Origin: Lenzites betulinus
Taxonomy: Eukaryota > Basidiomycota > Agaricomycetes > Polyporales > Polyporaceae
Assembly: GCA_022264855.1 (NCBI GenBank)
Contig: JABYQU010000023.1
Coordinates: forward strand, 1-64,000
Reading direction: 5' to 3'
Length of the DNA stretch: 64,000 bases
Shown here piece by piece: positions 44,175 through 55,286 of this stretch (its first letter is position 1; every line of letters begins with the position of its first letter). A program made the translations under genes and the position numbers. Below the pieces are notes generated by a model. The model saw only the letters and a list, made by a program, of their open reading frames with translations, searched no databases and was not told the DNA's origin.

Positions 44175-45890
44175 ATGTCTTCTGCTGTTACCGCCTTTTA
44201 CAACATCGACAACTCGGCCAACGCCCCAGTGCAAGCAGCACCCGCCTACGCTTTTCTCGCTCACCCGCCGCCGCAGAAGAAACGCCCCACCCAGCCGCTC
44301 CCGTCTCCCCCGGTCCCCAGGCTCCCCTCGTGTGCTCCCTTGAACCCTAGGCGCCGCTCTGCCACCACCTCTGCCATCGCGGCGTGGGTCGCCGCAGTGA
44401 ACCCCGGTTCGCCTGTCCCCCGCTCTCCCCGCCGCCGCTCGTCCATCTCCAGTGCGCGCCGTTCCTCGGGCGGCTCCCCGTACATCGTCTCCCGGCGCCC
44501 CTCTGTGTCCGGAACCCCGCACTCGTCGTCGTTCCTGAGCTTCGCGGACACCCCGACCACTGGCTCGCGGTTTGTGATCACGCCCTCTATCAAGGACTTC
44601 AAGCCGGACCTTACCGCAGTCGGGTACACGTCTGTCTTCGTGCACTTCCCGGAGACCCCGCTCTCCGCTACCGGTTTTACGAGCAAGACCCGTCCGCCTC
44701 TGAGCCCGCAGCGCGTCCCCCCGCGCTCCCCCTCCAGCCCCGTCAAACCGAAGGGCCTGAAGTCCTTCCGCTCCCTCTCTGCCCTCAGACCCACCCGCCG
44801 CGTCCGCTCGAAGTCCATCACCATGCGCGGCCCCCCATCACCCCCGCTCGCGCTCCCCATCCAGGCAAAGAAGGCGCCCACCCAGTCCAAAACGTCCCGC
44901 GCGCAAGCCGCAGCGACAGTGAGCGCGTCGAAGAAGTCCAAGTACGCGAAGTTCCGCCCGCCGCCGCTCGCGACGGAGCTCGCGCTCGCGCAGCTCGCCG
45001 ACGGCGGCTCGCTCGAGGACCATATCCGGCGGTTCGCCGAGGCGCAGGCGAAGGCCGGCGGCGCGACCGAGCTCACGCGCGACGGCCGCCTCGTCGGCGT
45101 GTCCGACGTGTACCGCGACGGCGCGGGCGGCCTCTGGCGCGACCAGGACGAGGAGTGGGAGTACGCGCACCTGCTCGGCGGCGACGAGGAGTGGCACGGG
45201 AGCGAGGACAGCTGGGTGCGCTTCAGCTCGCCCACGAAGCCCGCGCGCAAGGCGTCCGTCGCCGCCAGCCTCGCCATTCCCGAGGCGGGCGACGCGCGCC
45301 GCGGGAGCGTGAGCAGCCAGGACAGCAGGGACTCGGACCTCGACCCGCGCTACGCGATGCGCGCGGAGGACGAGCGCGACGACCTCGCGGGCTTCGGGAG
45401 CGCGCTCGCGCCCGCGTGCGCGCGCCGGCCCGGCATGTCCGTCCTCGCGATCCCCGCGCGCACGCGCCGCACCGCGAAGCACCTGCGCAAGCCCGAGTTC
45501 CTGCTCGACGCCTTCCCCGTGCCCGCGTCGCCTAGCACCGCAGCGCACGCGCCGCGCCCCGCACAGCCCAGGGAGCGCCAGCAGCAGCGCCGGCGGCCGG
45601 CGCCGCTCACGCTCACGCCGCCGAGCCCGGCGTTCAAGTGCCCGACGAACCCGCTGGACACGGAGCAGGTGCGGGACGCGTTCCTCGCGTCGTCGTTCGT
45701 CCCCCCGCATGCGCATGCACACGCGCATACGTCCTCGAGACGTGTGCAGGCTGCGCAGGTGCTGCCGGTCGTGCCGGCGTCCCCGCGTGCCCCCGCGACG
45801 ATCGAGGCGAAGAAGCCGGCTGCGAAACCCGTGGCGAAGAACGTCCGCGGCTTCTTGCGCGCGATGGGCGTGAAGAAGGGCGACCTGTAG
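44175..45890 (+). CDS. Disordered Ser/Pro/Arg-rich protein, 571 aa, single exon
   Basis: One uninterrupted frame from ATG 44175 to TAG 45888-45890, unusual next to its intron-rich neighbours. The first 250 residues are rich in Pro, Ser and Arg (PRSPRRRSSISSARRSSGGS), suggesting phosphorylation-prone disorder. Better structured blocks are FVITPSIKDFKPDLTAVGYT with SVFVHFPETPLSATGF, KYAKFRPPPLATELALAQLA with SLEDHIRRFAEAQAK, and LWRDQDEEWEYAHLLGGDEE. The C-terminus (NPLDTEQVRDAFLASSFVPP; VRGFLRAMGVKKGDL) also looks conserved. The opposite strand is open over much of the length only because of high GC. I recognise no named family; a regulatory or scaffold role is a guess. Confidence 0.8.
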   Translation: MSSAVTAFYNIDNSANAPVQAAPAYAFLAHPPPQKKRPTQPLPSPPVPRLPSCAPLNPRRRSATTSAIAAWVAAVNPGSPVPRSPRRRSSISSARRSSGGSPYIVSRRPSVSGTPHSSSFLSFADTPTTGSRFVITPSIKDFKPDLTAVGYTSVFVHFPETPLSATGFTSKTRPPLSPQRVPPRSPSSPVKPKGLKSFRSLSALRPTRRVRSKSITMRGPPSPPLALPIQAKKAPTQSKTSRAQAAATVSASKKSKYAKFRPPPLATELALAQLADGGSLEDHIRRFAEAQAKAGGATELTRDGRLVGVSDVYRDGAGGLWRDQDEEWEYAHLLGGDEEWHGSEDSWVRFSSPTKPARKASVAASLAIPEAGDARRGSVSSQDSRDSDLDPRYAMRAEDERDDLAGFGSALAPACARRPGMSVLAIPARTRRTAKHLRKPEFLLDAFPVPASPSTAAHAPRPAQPRERQQQRRRPAPLTLTPPSPAFKCPTNPLDTEQVRDAFLASSFVPPHAHAHAHTSSRRVQAAQVLPVVPASPRAPATIEAKKPAAKPVAKNVRGFLRAMGVKKGDL

Positions 45891-46479
45891 CCCGCTATGG
45901 CTCGCTCCCTGGGGTCCACCCTCTCCGCGTCAGTCCCGACATGAACGTTGCGAAAGTAGCTCGGCATTGCTTGGAATCTCATTTTAACTGTCTCTGTGTT
46001 GGTGTACATTGGTTCCAGGTCTGCGCTGTCTCCATATATCTGTGCTCTTGGGATGTATTTCTATCATATGTATTGCGCTGTAATTTGTATCATTACCGTG
46101 GTCTCGCGATTTGACATCGTTTCTTGCCATTAGATGTAGCCAATATACCTCTGAGTTATCTGATACATCCACTGTGAGCCCAAAGTAGAATGTCGAACGA
46201 GGTCGAACGCCCTTCAGTCAGTATACAACGCTGGCACGGTCGATTGCCCTGTTCTTAGACGACTATGCAGCTTGCTCCAGTGCGCTCAACGGGCAAACTT
46301 GAAGCACAATGGTACAAATTAAGCGCCTCCCTGGTAGCCAAACAAAAGCAAAGCTCGCGTTCGTGGCGGTGGCGCTGCAATTGTGCTCGACGCGCCTTGT
46401 ACAGAGCCACAAGTGACAACTCCGCGGTACTTCTCAACACCCGCTACCGCCCCGCGCATCCGCGAGTACCCGGCGCGCC
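45891..46479. other. Intergenic stretch, no supported gene
   Basis: AT-richer 3' flank of the 571-aa gene followed by the promoter of the histone-chaperone gene. No coding frame is supported. Confidence 0.6.
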
Positions 46480-48215
46480 ATGGAGGTCGATGCCCAGCAG
46501 CTGCGCGACAAGGCGCTCGAGGTCATCACCAAGGTGGTGCAGGACGACAAGCTGCAGTAAGCTTGAGGCTGTCCACTGGGCTTGTGCTCATGATACTGTA
46601 ACCTCGCGTGGCTAATACGGTGCATGTGTAGTGAATTTACGTATGGGACATATAGGAAGAAAGTCGAGGAAACTTTGTCTCTGGAGCCAGGGACCTTGGA
46701 TGCACCTGAGCACAAGGCCGTCGTACATGCCATCGCCAAGGATTATATAGTGAGACTCTACCGCAGTGTGCTCATCCTTGTGAATATCGATCACTGACAT
46801 GGCTTGCGCTACGCAGAGTCGACTCGACGAGGACTCGCAAGAGCAGCCGGAAGAGGAAACGGCTGCAAAGAAGGGCAAGCCTCGCGGGAGCGCGTCGAAA
46901 GCCGCGCAGCCCCGCAAAGGCCGGACCAAGGGAGAAGCGGGCACGCCGGTGAAGAAAGCAGCAGCAAAGGGCAAAAAGGCTGCTGCCAGATCTGCGGTAA
47001 CGCCCCTGCTGCTTCCCTGCCGCACGCACGACCAACGTTCTATACTTAACCCAGTCCGTGGTTCCGACGTCCTCCGATGAGGCAGCCAGCGGTACCGGCG
47101 GAGCCCCTAGCAGGCCAAACTCCCGGGCCACGGCCACCGCGAAGGCGAAACGTGCGGGGCGCGAACTCGAGGTAACCATGCGCACGGCATCCTCACGCGT
47201 TTGTGTGCCTATTTGACTCCGCCAGGATTCTGTCGACGAGCCCCCGGCGAAACGCGCGCGGGAGGAATATACGCCGACGGAGAAGACCGTCTCCGCCCCT
47301 GCCGTCCCATCGCCTTCGCGACCGCGCGCAAACGCCGCCGTCGAGGAACAGGTGCGTCATGTAGCCAGCCAGGCCGGAGCGCAGACCAGCCGATACATCG
47401 CACCGCAGAAGAGCGACTCGGAGCTCTCGGTGTTAATTGACGAGCCACCCTCCCGGAAGCGAAACAAGAAGGGCGCAAATGAGGTCAGCGCGTGTGTGGC
47501 CGTGCCTGTGCGCTCACGTTTGCTCACTCTTCACCGCAGGATCCGCAGGTCAGTAATGGTCTACGTGCCGCTGTTCCTGCGCGCTGAGTGATCTGCAGAA
47601 GTCCAAAGCCACGAAAGGCAGGAAGAAGAAGGAGCCGGCCAAGGAGCTGTCGAAGGATGAGGAGACCATCAAGCGTCTCAAGGTGGGTTACTGCCCCTTG
47701 CGCGATGCAGCCACCCGCTTAGGCTGCCTTCTAGTCTTTCGTCGTAGCTTGTGGGGTGCGCAAGGTGTGGGCGAAGGAGTTCAAAGACCTCGAGAAGCCG
47801 TCAGAACAGATCCGTCGACTGAAACAGATCTTGGCTGACCTCGGCATGAACGGTCGGATGAGTATGGAACAGGCAAAGGCCATCAAAGCGAAGAGAGAGT
47901 TCGAGCAGGAGCTTCGTATGTCGTCTCGCTGCTGTTTTACATGACTTCGCTGCTGACGGGCCTACTCTACCTACTGTCAGAGGATGTCAAGGAGTTCGCG
48001 AGCAAGGTCTCCTCTGCCCCGTCGGCAAAGGGTCGTCGTCAGAAGGAAACCACGGTTGACGAGGGCGAAGAGGACGCGGAGTCCGAAGTCGAAGTGATCC
48101 CAAAACGCAAAGTACGTGTTGTCATCGGTGGCATATTCTATATGTTCCCTTACTTTTGTGCCGTTAGACCGCTCGTCAGAGCATCATGGCATTCTTGGGA
48201 GACGAAAGTGATTGA
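46480..48215 (+). CDS. HIRIP3/CHZ-type histone chaperone, 381 aa
   Basis: Exons 46480-46556, 46632-46749, 46817-46996, 47055-47171, 47226-47351, 47409-47483, 47540-47548, 47599-47682, 47735-47915, 47981-48111 and 48168-48215 all keep phase. The 9-nt exon 47540-47548 may instead be skipped within one 115-bp intron without frame change. The N-terminus (LRDKALEVITKVVQDDKLHE, FTYGTYRKKVEETLSLEPGT) resembles a DEK-C type helical domain. A long Lys/Ala/Glu-rich disordered part follows. The C-terminal block SFVVACGVRKVWAKEFKDLE, IRRLKQILADLGMNGRMSME and QAKAIKAKREFEQELQDVKE (about 263-327) matches the CHZ region of HIRIP3, which binds H2A-H2B or H2A.Z-H2B. A nuclear histone chaperone is the best call. 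It ends IMAFLGDESD. Confidence 0.85.
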
Positions 48216-48397
48216 TATCTTGAGAATGTATATAACGCTACCGTAGTCTACTTGTTCTTTTTCCCATAATTATGATACGAGCGACGATAATATACAGTAC
48301 TAGGTTCATGAAGTAGACCAAAAGCAGACAGCCTGCACACCTGAGCCAAACACCCGGACTCTGGAGGCGGGTACGTCATAGTAACATCATGCAAAAA

Positions 48398-48483
48398 CTC
48401 TCTGTCGGGGAGTCGAACCCCGCTTTCGCGCGTATATATGCCACTTTGACAAGCGCGTGTACTAACCGATATACTAACAGAGA
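48398..48483 (-). tRNA. tRNA-Asp(GTC) with a 14-nt intron
   Basis: Read on the minus strand, TCTCTGT pairs perfectly with ACAGAGA to form the acceptor stem. The D arm is GTA/TAC, the anticodon stem CGCGC/GCGCG and the T arm CGGGG-TTCGACT-CCCCG. The anticodon loop TTGTCA gives GTC. A 14-nt intron (48446-48433) sits one base 3' of the anticodon, the canonical place for tRNA introns removed by the splicing endonuclease. Discriminator G fits aspartate. The B box (GGTTCGACTCC) is intact. Confidence 0.92.
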
Positions 48484-51400
48484 CCTGCGCAGGTTAATTT
48501 GACAGAATATTTGTAGACAGTCAAACCAGACCCTTTGAATCTACCGTATTTCCCATAACCTCGCCCGTCGGGGGGGTGTTGTACTTTTGAACACGGATCC
48601 GCGAGCAGCGGGGAGCATCATTAACAAGGCAGAAGTATCGGCTGTAAATCAACGGAGTAGTTCCTGCGGCAAAGCTGCCGAGTCGCTGCGTAAAAATCAG
48701 GTAAGTGGTGGGACGGCGTATCATTACCTGCTCGCCGCATGGGATTCCATAGCGTCGAATCATACGGCCCCCCGGAAACGTCATAGAGAGGAGAAGGTAC
48801 GAGCGTTTCCGGGCGAGGGAATCCTCTAACTTTGACCAGCTCGACAGGCCGCTCGACCGCCGAACGCTCAGCGAACGTTGAGTTTGGACAACACCGGAAG
48901 GGTCCCGTCCTCGAGGAAGATTGGTCGCAATCAAGGGCCATATGGGGACTTCGCCGCGAGAAGTGCAAATGAGTAGCAGAAGAGGGAAGACAGCGCGAGC
49001 GTAATATGGCGGTTCTCCGTACTGCTGCCGGTTTGCCTCTGGGGTGGATCAACGCGCATAGTAAGTACCGGCACATCGGAGCTGTGTGCGCCTGGAAGCA
49101 GGGCAGAAGGACGTACTGTTCTGGGGCAGGTGTTCTGCAGACCGCACTCGCGCCGCGATCGAGAGCCAAGTACTGAATGGCATGCACCCATGAACGCCGC
49201 TCTCCGAGTCGAAGATGGGTGCTGCTTGGAGAACATCACTCCGTTAGCACGTCGGGTTCCCTGGTCGATCAGCCCAGCCCCATCTGTGGAAAGAGGGGTG
49301 CAGGGACATGCGTGGACGGCGAGCATCGACGGCGTGAGTTGGTCCCGCGGCGAAAGGCGAGGACGGCTGAACCCTGTGCGGACAGAGTTCCTCTGGTGCC
49401 GAACAGAACAGATGCGGGCGCGTTTGCGAGCACTTAGCACAAGTTTGGCAACGCACCGCTGCTGGGGCCTTCATCCCCGCCACCATGACCCGCTCCGTAG
49501 GGCTGCCTGCAGGCAGCAGCGTGAGGCGAGGCCGTCAAGCGACCAGGAGCTGCACGAGAAATTTCCGAGCCGTTGTCCGGGGCCGCATGATACGAGACAG
49601 GCGATTTCCAGCGACCGGCGGAGGGCGAGGGGCTGGGGACGAGCGCCGGGGAGGTGCACAGCGATCCCGTGGTGGCGGCGGCTGGCTTGCACGCTGTCCG
49701 AGACGATGTCGCCGGGGGCTGAGATAGCGGTTGGATGGGGCCGTTCGACGTCGAGAGAGGCATGGCATGGCGATGGGAAGAGGGACGGGTACGTGCTAGA
49801 GATGCAACGGCGCAGAATGGTCAGATTGGGCGGCAGAGTCAGTACTTGCAACCACCACCATGCACTTCCACTATATCCCCATCCCGCCCATCATGCATCA
49901 ACGTCCAACACTGCTATCCGCGCCAGACTAGCCTGCATCACACTGTATGACCTATTGCGCAATGACATCGGAGTCTTGTTGAATAAACCTCAAACACAAC
50001 CTCATGCAACCGAGCTGTACTTTGGCGCGCCCAGGGCATCTGCCAGCAGGCCAGCACATATCCACACAACAGCGAGCAGGACTCGAAACCCCAGGGACAT
50101 TCGTGAAAAATGACCCTCGGTGCTCGGCGTACGCAAATATGCCACCGGTGTCCTTTCAGGACGTCGAGGAAGCTCAAGGCCTCATGTGAGTCGCGCATCC
50201 TGGTTTGCTTTTCGTGACCCCTCCCCGAGTGCATTTCGGACGGTCAACTCGCCCACAAGTGTGGCCAGCAGCCCGTAGTCAATTGGATGCTCCAGTCTGT
50301 CTCCTGCTTTGCTGTGGTGAAGCTGAAGCAGGGGACAGGGTAAGCTGCTCGATAGTGCTATCGTGAGGCCGTCAACACCGATTGTGTGAATAGACTCCAC
50401 GTGTTGTGAACCGATATGCGCATATCTGCTGTATGAAATATCTGCCTGCCCAGCCAGCTGTCCTCTCTTTTGCTTGCGCTAGTAAATCCTCATCTCCTGA
50501 TACGGATGCGAAGCAAAAGAGAGGATTGGCAGATTAATCAATAGCCCATCAGAGAACCTTACAGGCGGTCGGCAGGACCTGCCGAACACTACCTGCGGCA
50601 TTCTCATGTGTAGTAGCAACCCAATGTTGCTTTCGCATGGACACATACATGAAATAGTGATGTAGGACGGGCATGGCACGTACTATCAGTGCTTTAAGGT
50701 GCTGCTTCAGCACGGCTGCACGTTCGGAGTGGGTTTGTTGGGATGGTTCACGACAGAGCACGCCTTATTGCCTGTGTTGTGGTCTTTTACGGTAGCTCGT
50801 ATACGCGTCTCGTTCAACGAGCGACAGACCGCATCTGTTAGCAATGGATGGTGAGGGGCAGGGATTGTGCGATGGGAGCAGTGGGAACTCAGCATAGTCC
50901 TCATAGGTGGTGTTTGTGTTTGGGGGGCGTGTTGCGTGTTGTATGGTCGACGACGTCGCTGAGGCTAGCCTCGAACTTGAGGTTGCGCTTGTCAACGTCA
51001 CCCCGAAAGGCCATGCATGACCCAAGGGTTGTGACCTGGAGGTAGACATCGCCTCCGGCGTACAAATGAGCCGTGCCCACGGGCTGAACGTTGAACACTT
51101 AGTTTTGCTATAGAACTTATGCAATATCATCATGACCCCGCACCGAATTCGCCCGAGCTCTCCCGGTCAACGTGCATGTGCTGATTGATGTACGACGAAA
51201 TACGATGGTGTTCATGTGGACTCTCTTTCTCGCGGAAACTGCCCGTAAGGGTGAGCACACCACGCATTACAATTTTTTTCGTCGCCCGGGGCTCCCACGT
51301 GCAGCATGAATCCCATCACATTATGATTATGATTATTGGGCCGCGACAACTCCGCCGGGCGGCCATAGCCTACACTTCGCCCGGCGGCTGGGACCGTCAG

Positions 51401-52077
51401 TACCAGCGCCACCATCGTTTCCTCCATGAAGAGCAGTTAGATAATTCCAAAGCGACTTCTTCTCTGAGCCAACCTCCTGGGTTCTCTGAGACTTGTCTTC
51501 TCTCTCCCTCACCGCTGTCTGGTGCCTCCCCCTTTTCCGCCACGGGTTCCTCCATTCTGGCCGCCTGCACGGCCAATCCGTCGCGGTCAGGTCTTCTCAG
51601 GTCCCATTCAATCTGCTTCGTGGTGTTTGCCCTCTAAGCCCCGTCTCGAAACGTCTCGCGAAGTTCGAAGGGATGTCAGAGCTAGTAGAGCCTTGGCTTT
51701 GACTAGGGTGTTGTGCTGTGAGTGATCTTCGAGATTGGCCTATTTTGCTGGCCGTTGCTATTCCGTGCCTCGTTACAAGCAGCCATGGATCCGTGCTAAG
51801 CTAATACGCCGCAAAACAGAGTCCCCCGGGATGTGGTGCATCTCGTTTGTGGTGGTAATGTTATGTGCTGCGGGGCGTGGCGCTTTTCCCGTTCAAGTTG
51901 GACCGCTTGCCTGCGCGAAGATGCCTATCGCTGTCTAGAACGCTGGCCCGCTCCCTGTTTACGCAGTTTGACTTCTGGCGCGAGGCCACCGTTGGCTTGA
52001 TAACCATGCACGTACTCCAGATTGAGGAAGCGTCGGAGCTCGTCGTTGTACATCTTCTCCCCTGCCCGATTGCGGGT
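48484..52077. other. Gene-poor 3.6-kb stretch
   Basis: The longest region without a firm gene. A 327-codon Arg-rich frame (49130-50113, plus) lies in GC-rich DNA that is open on both strands and has no domain. A short minus-strand frame (51098-50901; GGDVYLQVTTLGSCMAFRGD) has coding-like composition but no flanking exons I could join. No RNA gene or repeat was seen. Confidence 0.45.
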
Positions 52078-52494
52078 CTAAATTCTCGGCATCGGCCTCA
52101 CGGCACCCGGTGTCACGCGACGAAGTGTGCTAGGTGAATGGTACTGCGAAGAGTCGGGCCAGGAAGCTGGACCTTTCGAGAGCGCTATTTGTACTAGCGT
52201 ACTTATTATTAGCACGGTGGCCGCCACAAGTACCCACAGTCTCGTCACCAGAGTGAGTAGGCGATACTTCAGAAACGGGACGGGCAAGAAACTGAGCAGA
52301 GGACCACCTATAACGCCTAGTACATTATTCAGAGCTGAGGGGACGTATGGTAGATGGTTCTCGCGATCGTCATTCCTCTCCCTCGGGTTTCGCTCCCCGA
52401 AAGAGTAACGCCCTATATATAACGAAACGAAAGTGTTCAAGTGATCGTCACGGAGTTCGATATTCGTCGCCAAACTCCTGGCAGTGTCGGTCAT
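52078..52494 (-). CDS. Possible small membrane protein, 138 aa
   Basis: A single frame from ATG 52494. A polar N-terminus (MTDTARSLATNIELRDDHLN, GERNPRERNDDRENHLPYVP) is followed by two hydrophobic stretches, one around NNVLGVIGGPLLSFLPVPFL and one clear span LLTLVTRLWVLVAATVLIIS. The tail is short and polar. Composition and topology look natural, but there is no family match I can name and no intron to confirm the model. Confidence 0.4.
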   Translation of the reverse strand: MTDTARSLATNIELRDDHLNTFVSLYIGRYSFGERNPRERNDDRENHLPYVPSALNNVLGVIGGPLLSFLPVPFLKYRLLTLVTRLWVLVAATVLIISTLVQIALSKGPASWPDSSQYHSPSTLRRVTPGAVRPMPRI

Positions 52495-52875
52495 AGGATG
52501 GTCAATCTTGGACGGCGCCTATCTCGCCGCGTAAGGCAGAGCAGTTGATATATCGGAGTTGTGTAGCCACGACCTCGAATATGGCCGGCTCCTCTACGTG
52601 TTGTTCGATTCTACCACGTTAACCTCGCTGACTACCTTCGTGACATTGACTGGCCCGTCGCATCGTGTAGGTAGGCTACAGCGTGCATATCTGGGAAGGA
52701 GCGCGACCTGGCAAACACTATTGCAGCAGTTGGACTAGCGCTGTAACTTACTCGGCGTTCTCGGCGCCATCCTCAGGCCACTGAAGCGTTTAGCAGCTGT
52801 GTTCAGGCACCTTTTGTGCTTGTCACTGTGTCGTCGGAATACAGATTGGCACAACCAGTTACGCCTACTGTGGAT
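52495..52875. other. Divergent region upstream of VPS25
   Basis: No supported coding frame. It separates the minus-strand membrane protein candidate from the plus-strand VPS25 start. Confidence 0.5.
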
Positions 52876-53761
52876 ATGTCTTTCACCACCCACAAGACAG
52901 AATCAGGTGAATTCAATCTTGTCCGACCGATATCGCCTATCGACTGATGACACAACGCAGGCTTCCTACTCCCGTCGATCCATGCAGCGCCACCCTTTTT
53001 CACGTAAGCTCTGCTCGCTGCACGATTGCAAACTTACCCAGATCCCGGACTGACACCCATAAATACCATAAATACACGTCCAGGCAACAACCGAATCCCA
53101 CCACGCAGGCAACGGTCGCCCAACAGTGGACGCGCCTCATCCTCGCCTACGCGCGGCACCGGAACCTCTTCACGCTCCGCCCCGAGGACGCAGACGTCCC
53201 CGGGGGCGAGTGGGACGAGATCCTCCGCAATCCGCGCATAAACCGTACGTCGCGCCGCCGCGCCGACTCCGTCCCCAGCGCGAGTGCCGCATGCTGATCG
53301 GCCGATTGACTCGCACGCAGGGCGGCTGCTCTCGTCGCACCTCGCCGCGATCCTCGCGGACATGGTCGCGAAGGGCCATGCGGTGTACGAGCCGCCGCGC
53401 CAGACCGCGTCTGTGCTCCTTTACTGGCGCTCCGCGGACGAGTGGGCACAGGTGCTCTACGACTGGGTGCGTACCCCGCCCCCTCTTCCCCATGCCCCAC
53501 TGGCACTTCCCCCAAGATCCATCTGCGCTGCGCTGACTGTCACTGACACACTGCGTACAGGCGAACACGACGGGGCAGATGAACACGATCCTGACGTTCT
53601 ACGAGATCGTCGAGCCGCCGGTGCCGTCGCCGTTCTCGGGCGTGCCTCTCCCGATCGTGCGCCGGGCGGTGGGCGTGCTGGCCCGGTCGAGCCGCGCGCA
53701 GATCATCGCGGTCTCGGACGGCGAGGGCGTGCGGTTCCTGCCCGGGCCCGCGGGGAAATGA
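52876..53761 (+). CDS. VPS25: ESCRT-II subunit VPS25, 193 aa
   Basis: Exons 52876-52906, 52961-53003, 53084-53244, 53321-53466 and 53561-53761 keep phase. The two small 5' exons give MSFTTHKTESGFLLPSIHAA then PPFFTQQPNPTTQATVAQQW. The PPF motif is the family's contact with Vps22/Vps36. Two winged-helix domains follow: RLILAYARHRNLFTLRPEDA with SSHLAAILADMVAKGHAVYE, and ANTTGQMNTILTFYEIVEPP with LPIVRRAVGVLARSSRAQII. Vps25 occurs twice in the Y-shaped ESCRT-II complex on endosomes and recruits Vps20 of ESCRT-III for sorting of ubiquitinated membrane proteins. Length fits the family (about 175-205 aa). The in-frame region upstream of exon 2 contains stops, which forces the 31-nt first exon. Confidence 0.94.
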
Positions 53762-54254
53762 GATAATGAGATGGGACGTGGCGCAATGGCGGGCGGGAGG
53801 CACACGAGGCACACGAGCCTCGACTCAGATTTCGGGCGGAGTCGGGTTGGGGGCGTAGCAAGGATTGTTGTAGGCTAGAATACAAGACGGACGTTTGCTT
53901 TGGGATACAGAATTTACATGCGGGCAGAGGGCGGATGGGTGATGATTCGGACGTCGATTGAGCGAGAAGTACAGTGGGACAGGAACTCAACAATACAGGG
54001 TGGTGGTACAATCATGGACAGGGGCGAGCTTTTTAGGGGAGACATAGCAGGGATGGATGAGGGGGGAGCTGGGGGAGGAGACCTGGTGTACAAGCGGGGG
54101 AGTGGGGATTATGACGACACTGAGGCGCATTATACACTCGTGTAGGGTATCGGGGAACGAAACAGCGCTTGCGTGTATCACGCTGTGCAAAGCGGGCATA
54201 ATGATAGGGAGATAACGTTCGAGTGCAGAGGAACGTACGCCGCAAGCGCGCAAG
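53762..54254. other. Tail-to-tail spacer of VPS25 and the RING gene
   Basis: This holds the 3' untranslated regions of two convergent genes, with a G-rich stretch near 54050-54110. No coding frame is supported. Confidence 0.6.
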
Positions 54255-55286
54255 TCACAAGCTGAGCGTGTCCTCCATGTACGTCGCAATCGCGACCCCG
54301 TCTGGACTCGATGACATGGGCGCTGGGAGGGTGGGGGACATGGAGTGCGACCGCTTGACCGGCCGCTCGGCGACGTCGTCCGCATCCTCCTCTGGATGCT
54401 TCCGTTTCCGCTCGACGCAGTCCGGGCAGTCGGAGCAGTAGCTCTCTTCGCTCAGCGCTGGCGAGGGCAGACGATAGTCCGAGCACGACAGCGTTTGGTG
54501 TTCTGAGCGGCGAATGCTCGGGAGGAGACCCGCCTCGGCCACGTCGACATGCGGGAGCGGGGAGGCGCCTGAGCGAAGCTCGGCAGAGCGCGGCGAAGGT
54601 GGGCACGATGGCGTTTCGGGCGGGGTCTGGGGCATGCTGCTGGAGGTACCGTGAGTAAAATGCTCAGGATCTGGAGCACCGGGCAGAGACTGACAGTTTC
54701 TCATCGTAGAGCTTCTTGAGCTCGTTATACTTCTGCTCGAACTCGTCCCGCTCCGTCTTCATCTTCATGCCGTAGTCGCGCGCAAGCCGTGCGAGGCCGA
54801 CGAAGGCCATCGTCGCAGTCGCATGGACCGCGGCACGCTTGCGCCACACAAGGCAGCACGTCCTCAACGACGCGTTCTCGGCAAGGAGCCGTCCGCACTC
54901 GGCGGTGGTGACGGGCGTCTTCTCCGGGATGGGCGTCGAGTATTCGAGATGGAGTTTGCGGACGGAAGGGGTGACATGGTGTTTGAGATGGTGCGGGACC
55001 AGATTCGGATCGGCGCACGCTGCCATACAGGTCAGGAGAGGATCTTCGGAAGAGGAGGGTGGGGACTGACAGATGGTATAGAGCTGCTTGCATGTCGGGC
55101 AGTAGTGGTTGGGGGTATATGGGGTGATGGAGCGGATAAGGCGAATCACGCAGTCGTAGCAAAAGACGTGCCCTGTTGACGACTGCATGAGCCAGGTGCC
55201 ACTGATAATCGACAGGAAGGCGACTCACCACAGGGAAGGGCTGCCGGGTTCTTGAGGGTCTCAAGGCACACGATGCACGTCGGCAT
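54255..55286 (-). CDS. RING-finger protein with coiled coil, 306 aa
   Basis: Exons 55286-55229, 55172-54695 and 54639-54255 keep phase; intron 1 (56 bp) interrupts the RING. The N-terminus MPTCIVCLETLKNPAALPCG and HVFCYDCVIRLI plus HYCPTCKQ gives a C3HC4 RING with Cys4, Cys7, Cys19, His21, Cys24, Cys27, Cys44 and Cys47, so E3 ubiquitin ligase activity is likely. A middle helical region (CGRLLAENASLRTCCLVWRK; ERDEFEQKYNELKKLYDEKL) probably forms a coiled coil. The C-terminal 130 residues are Ser/Pro-rich with a Cys pair (YCSDCPDC) and a basic cluster (ERKRKH, ERPVKRSHS) that could be a nuclear signal. Substrate and partner E2 are unknown. Confidence 0.85.

Noticed and set aside
44261..45728. 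338- and 296-codon minus-strand frames opposite the 571-aa gene
   Set aside because: GC-rich third positions keep the antisense open; the plus strand has the better composition and a full-length frame.
49130..50113. 327-codon plus-strand frame in the gene-poor region
   Set aside because: Arg/His/Pro-rich, no domain, opposite strand equally open, no intron or promoter context; not accepted as a gene.
50901..51098. Minus-strand 65-codon frame with coding-like composition
   Set aside because: No ATG, no joinable neighbouring exon and a His-rich end; too short to support.
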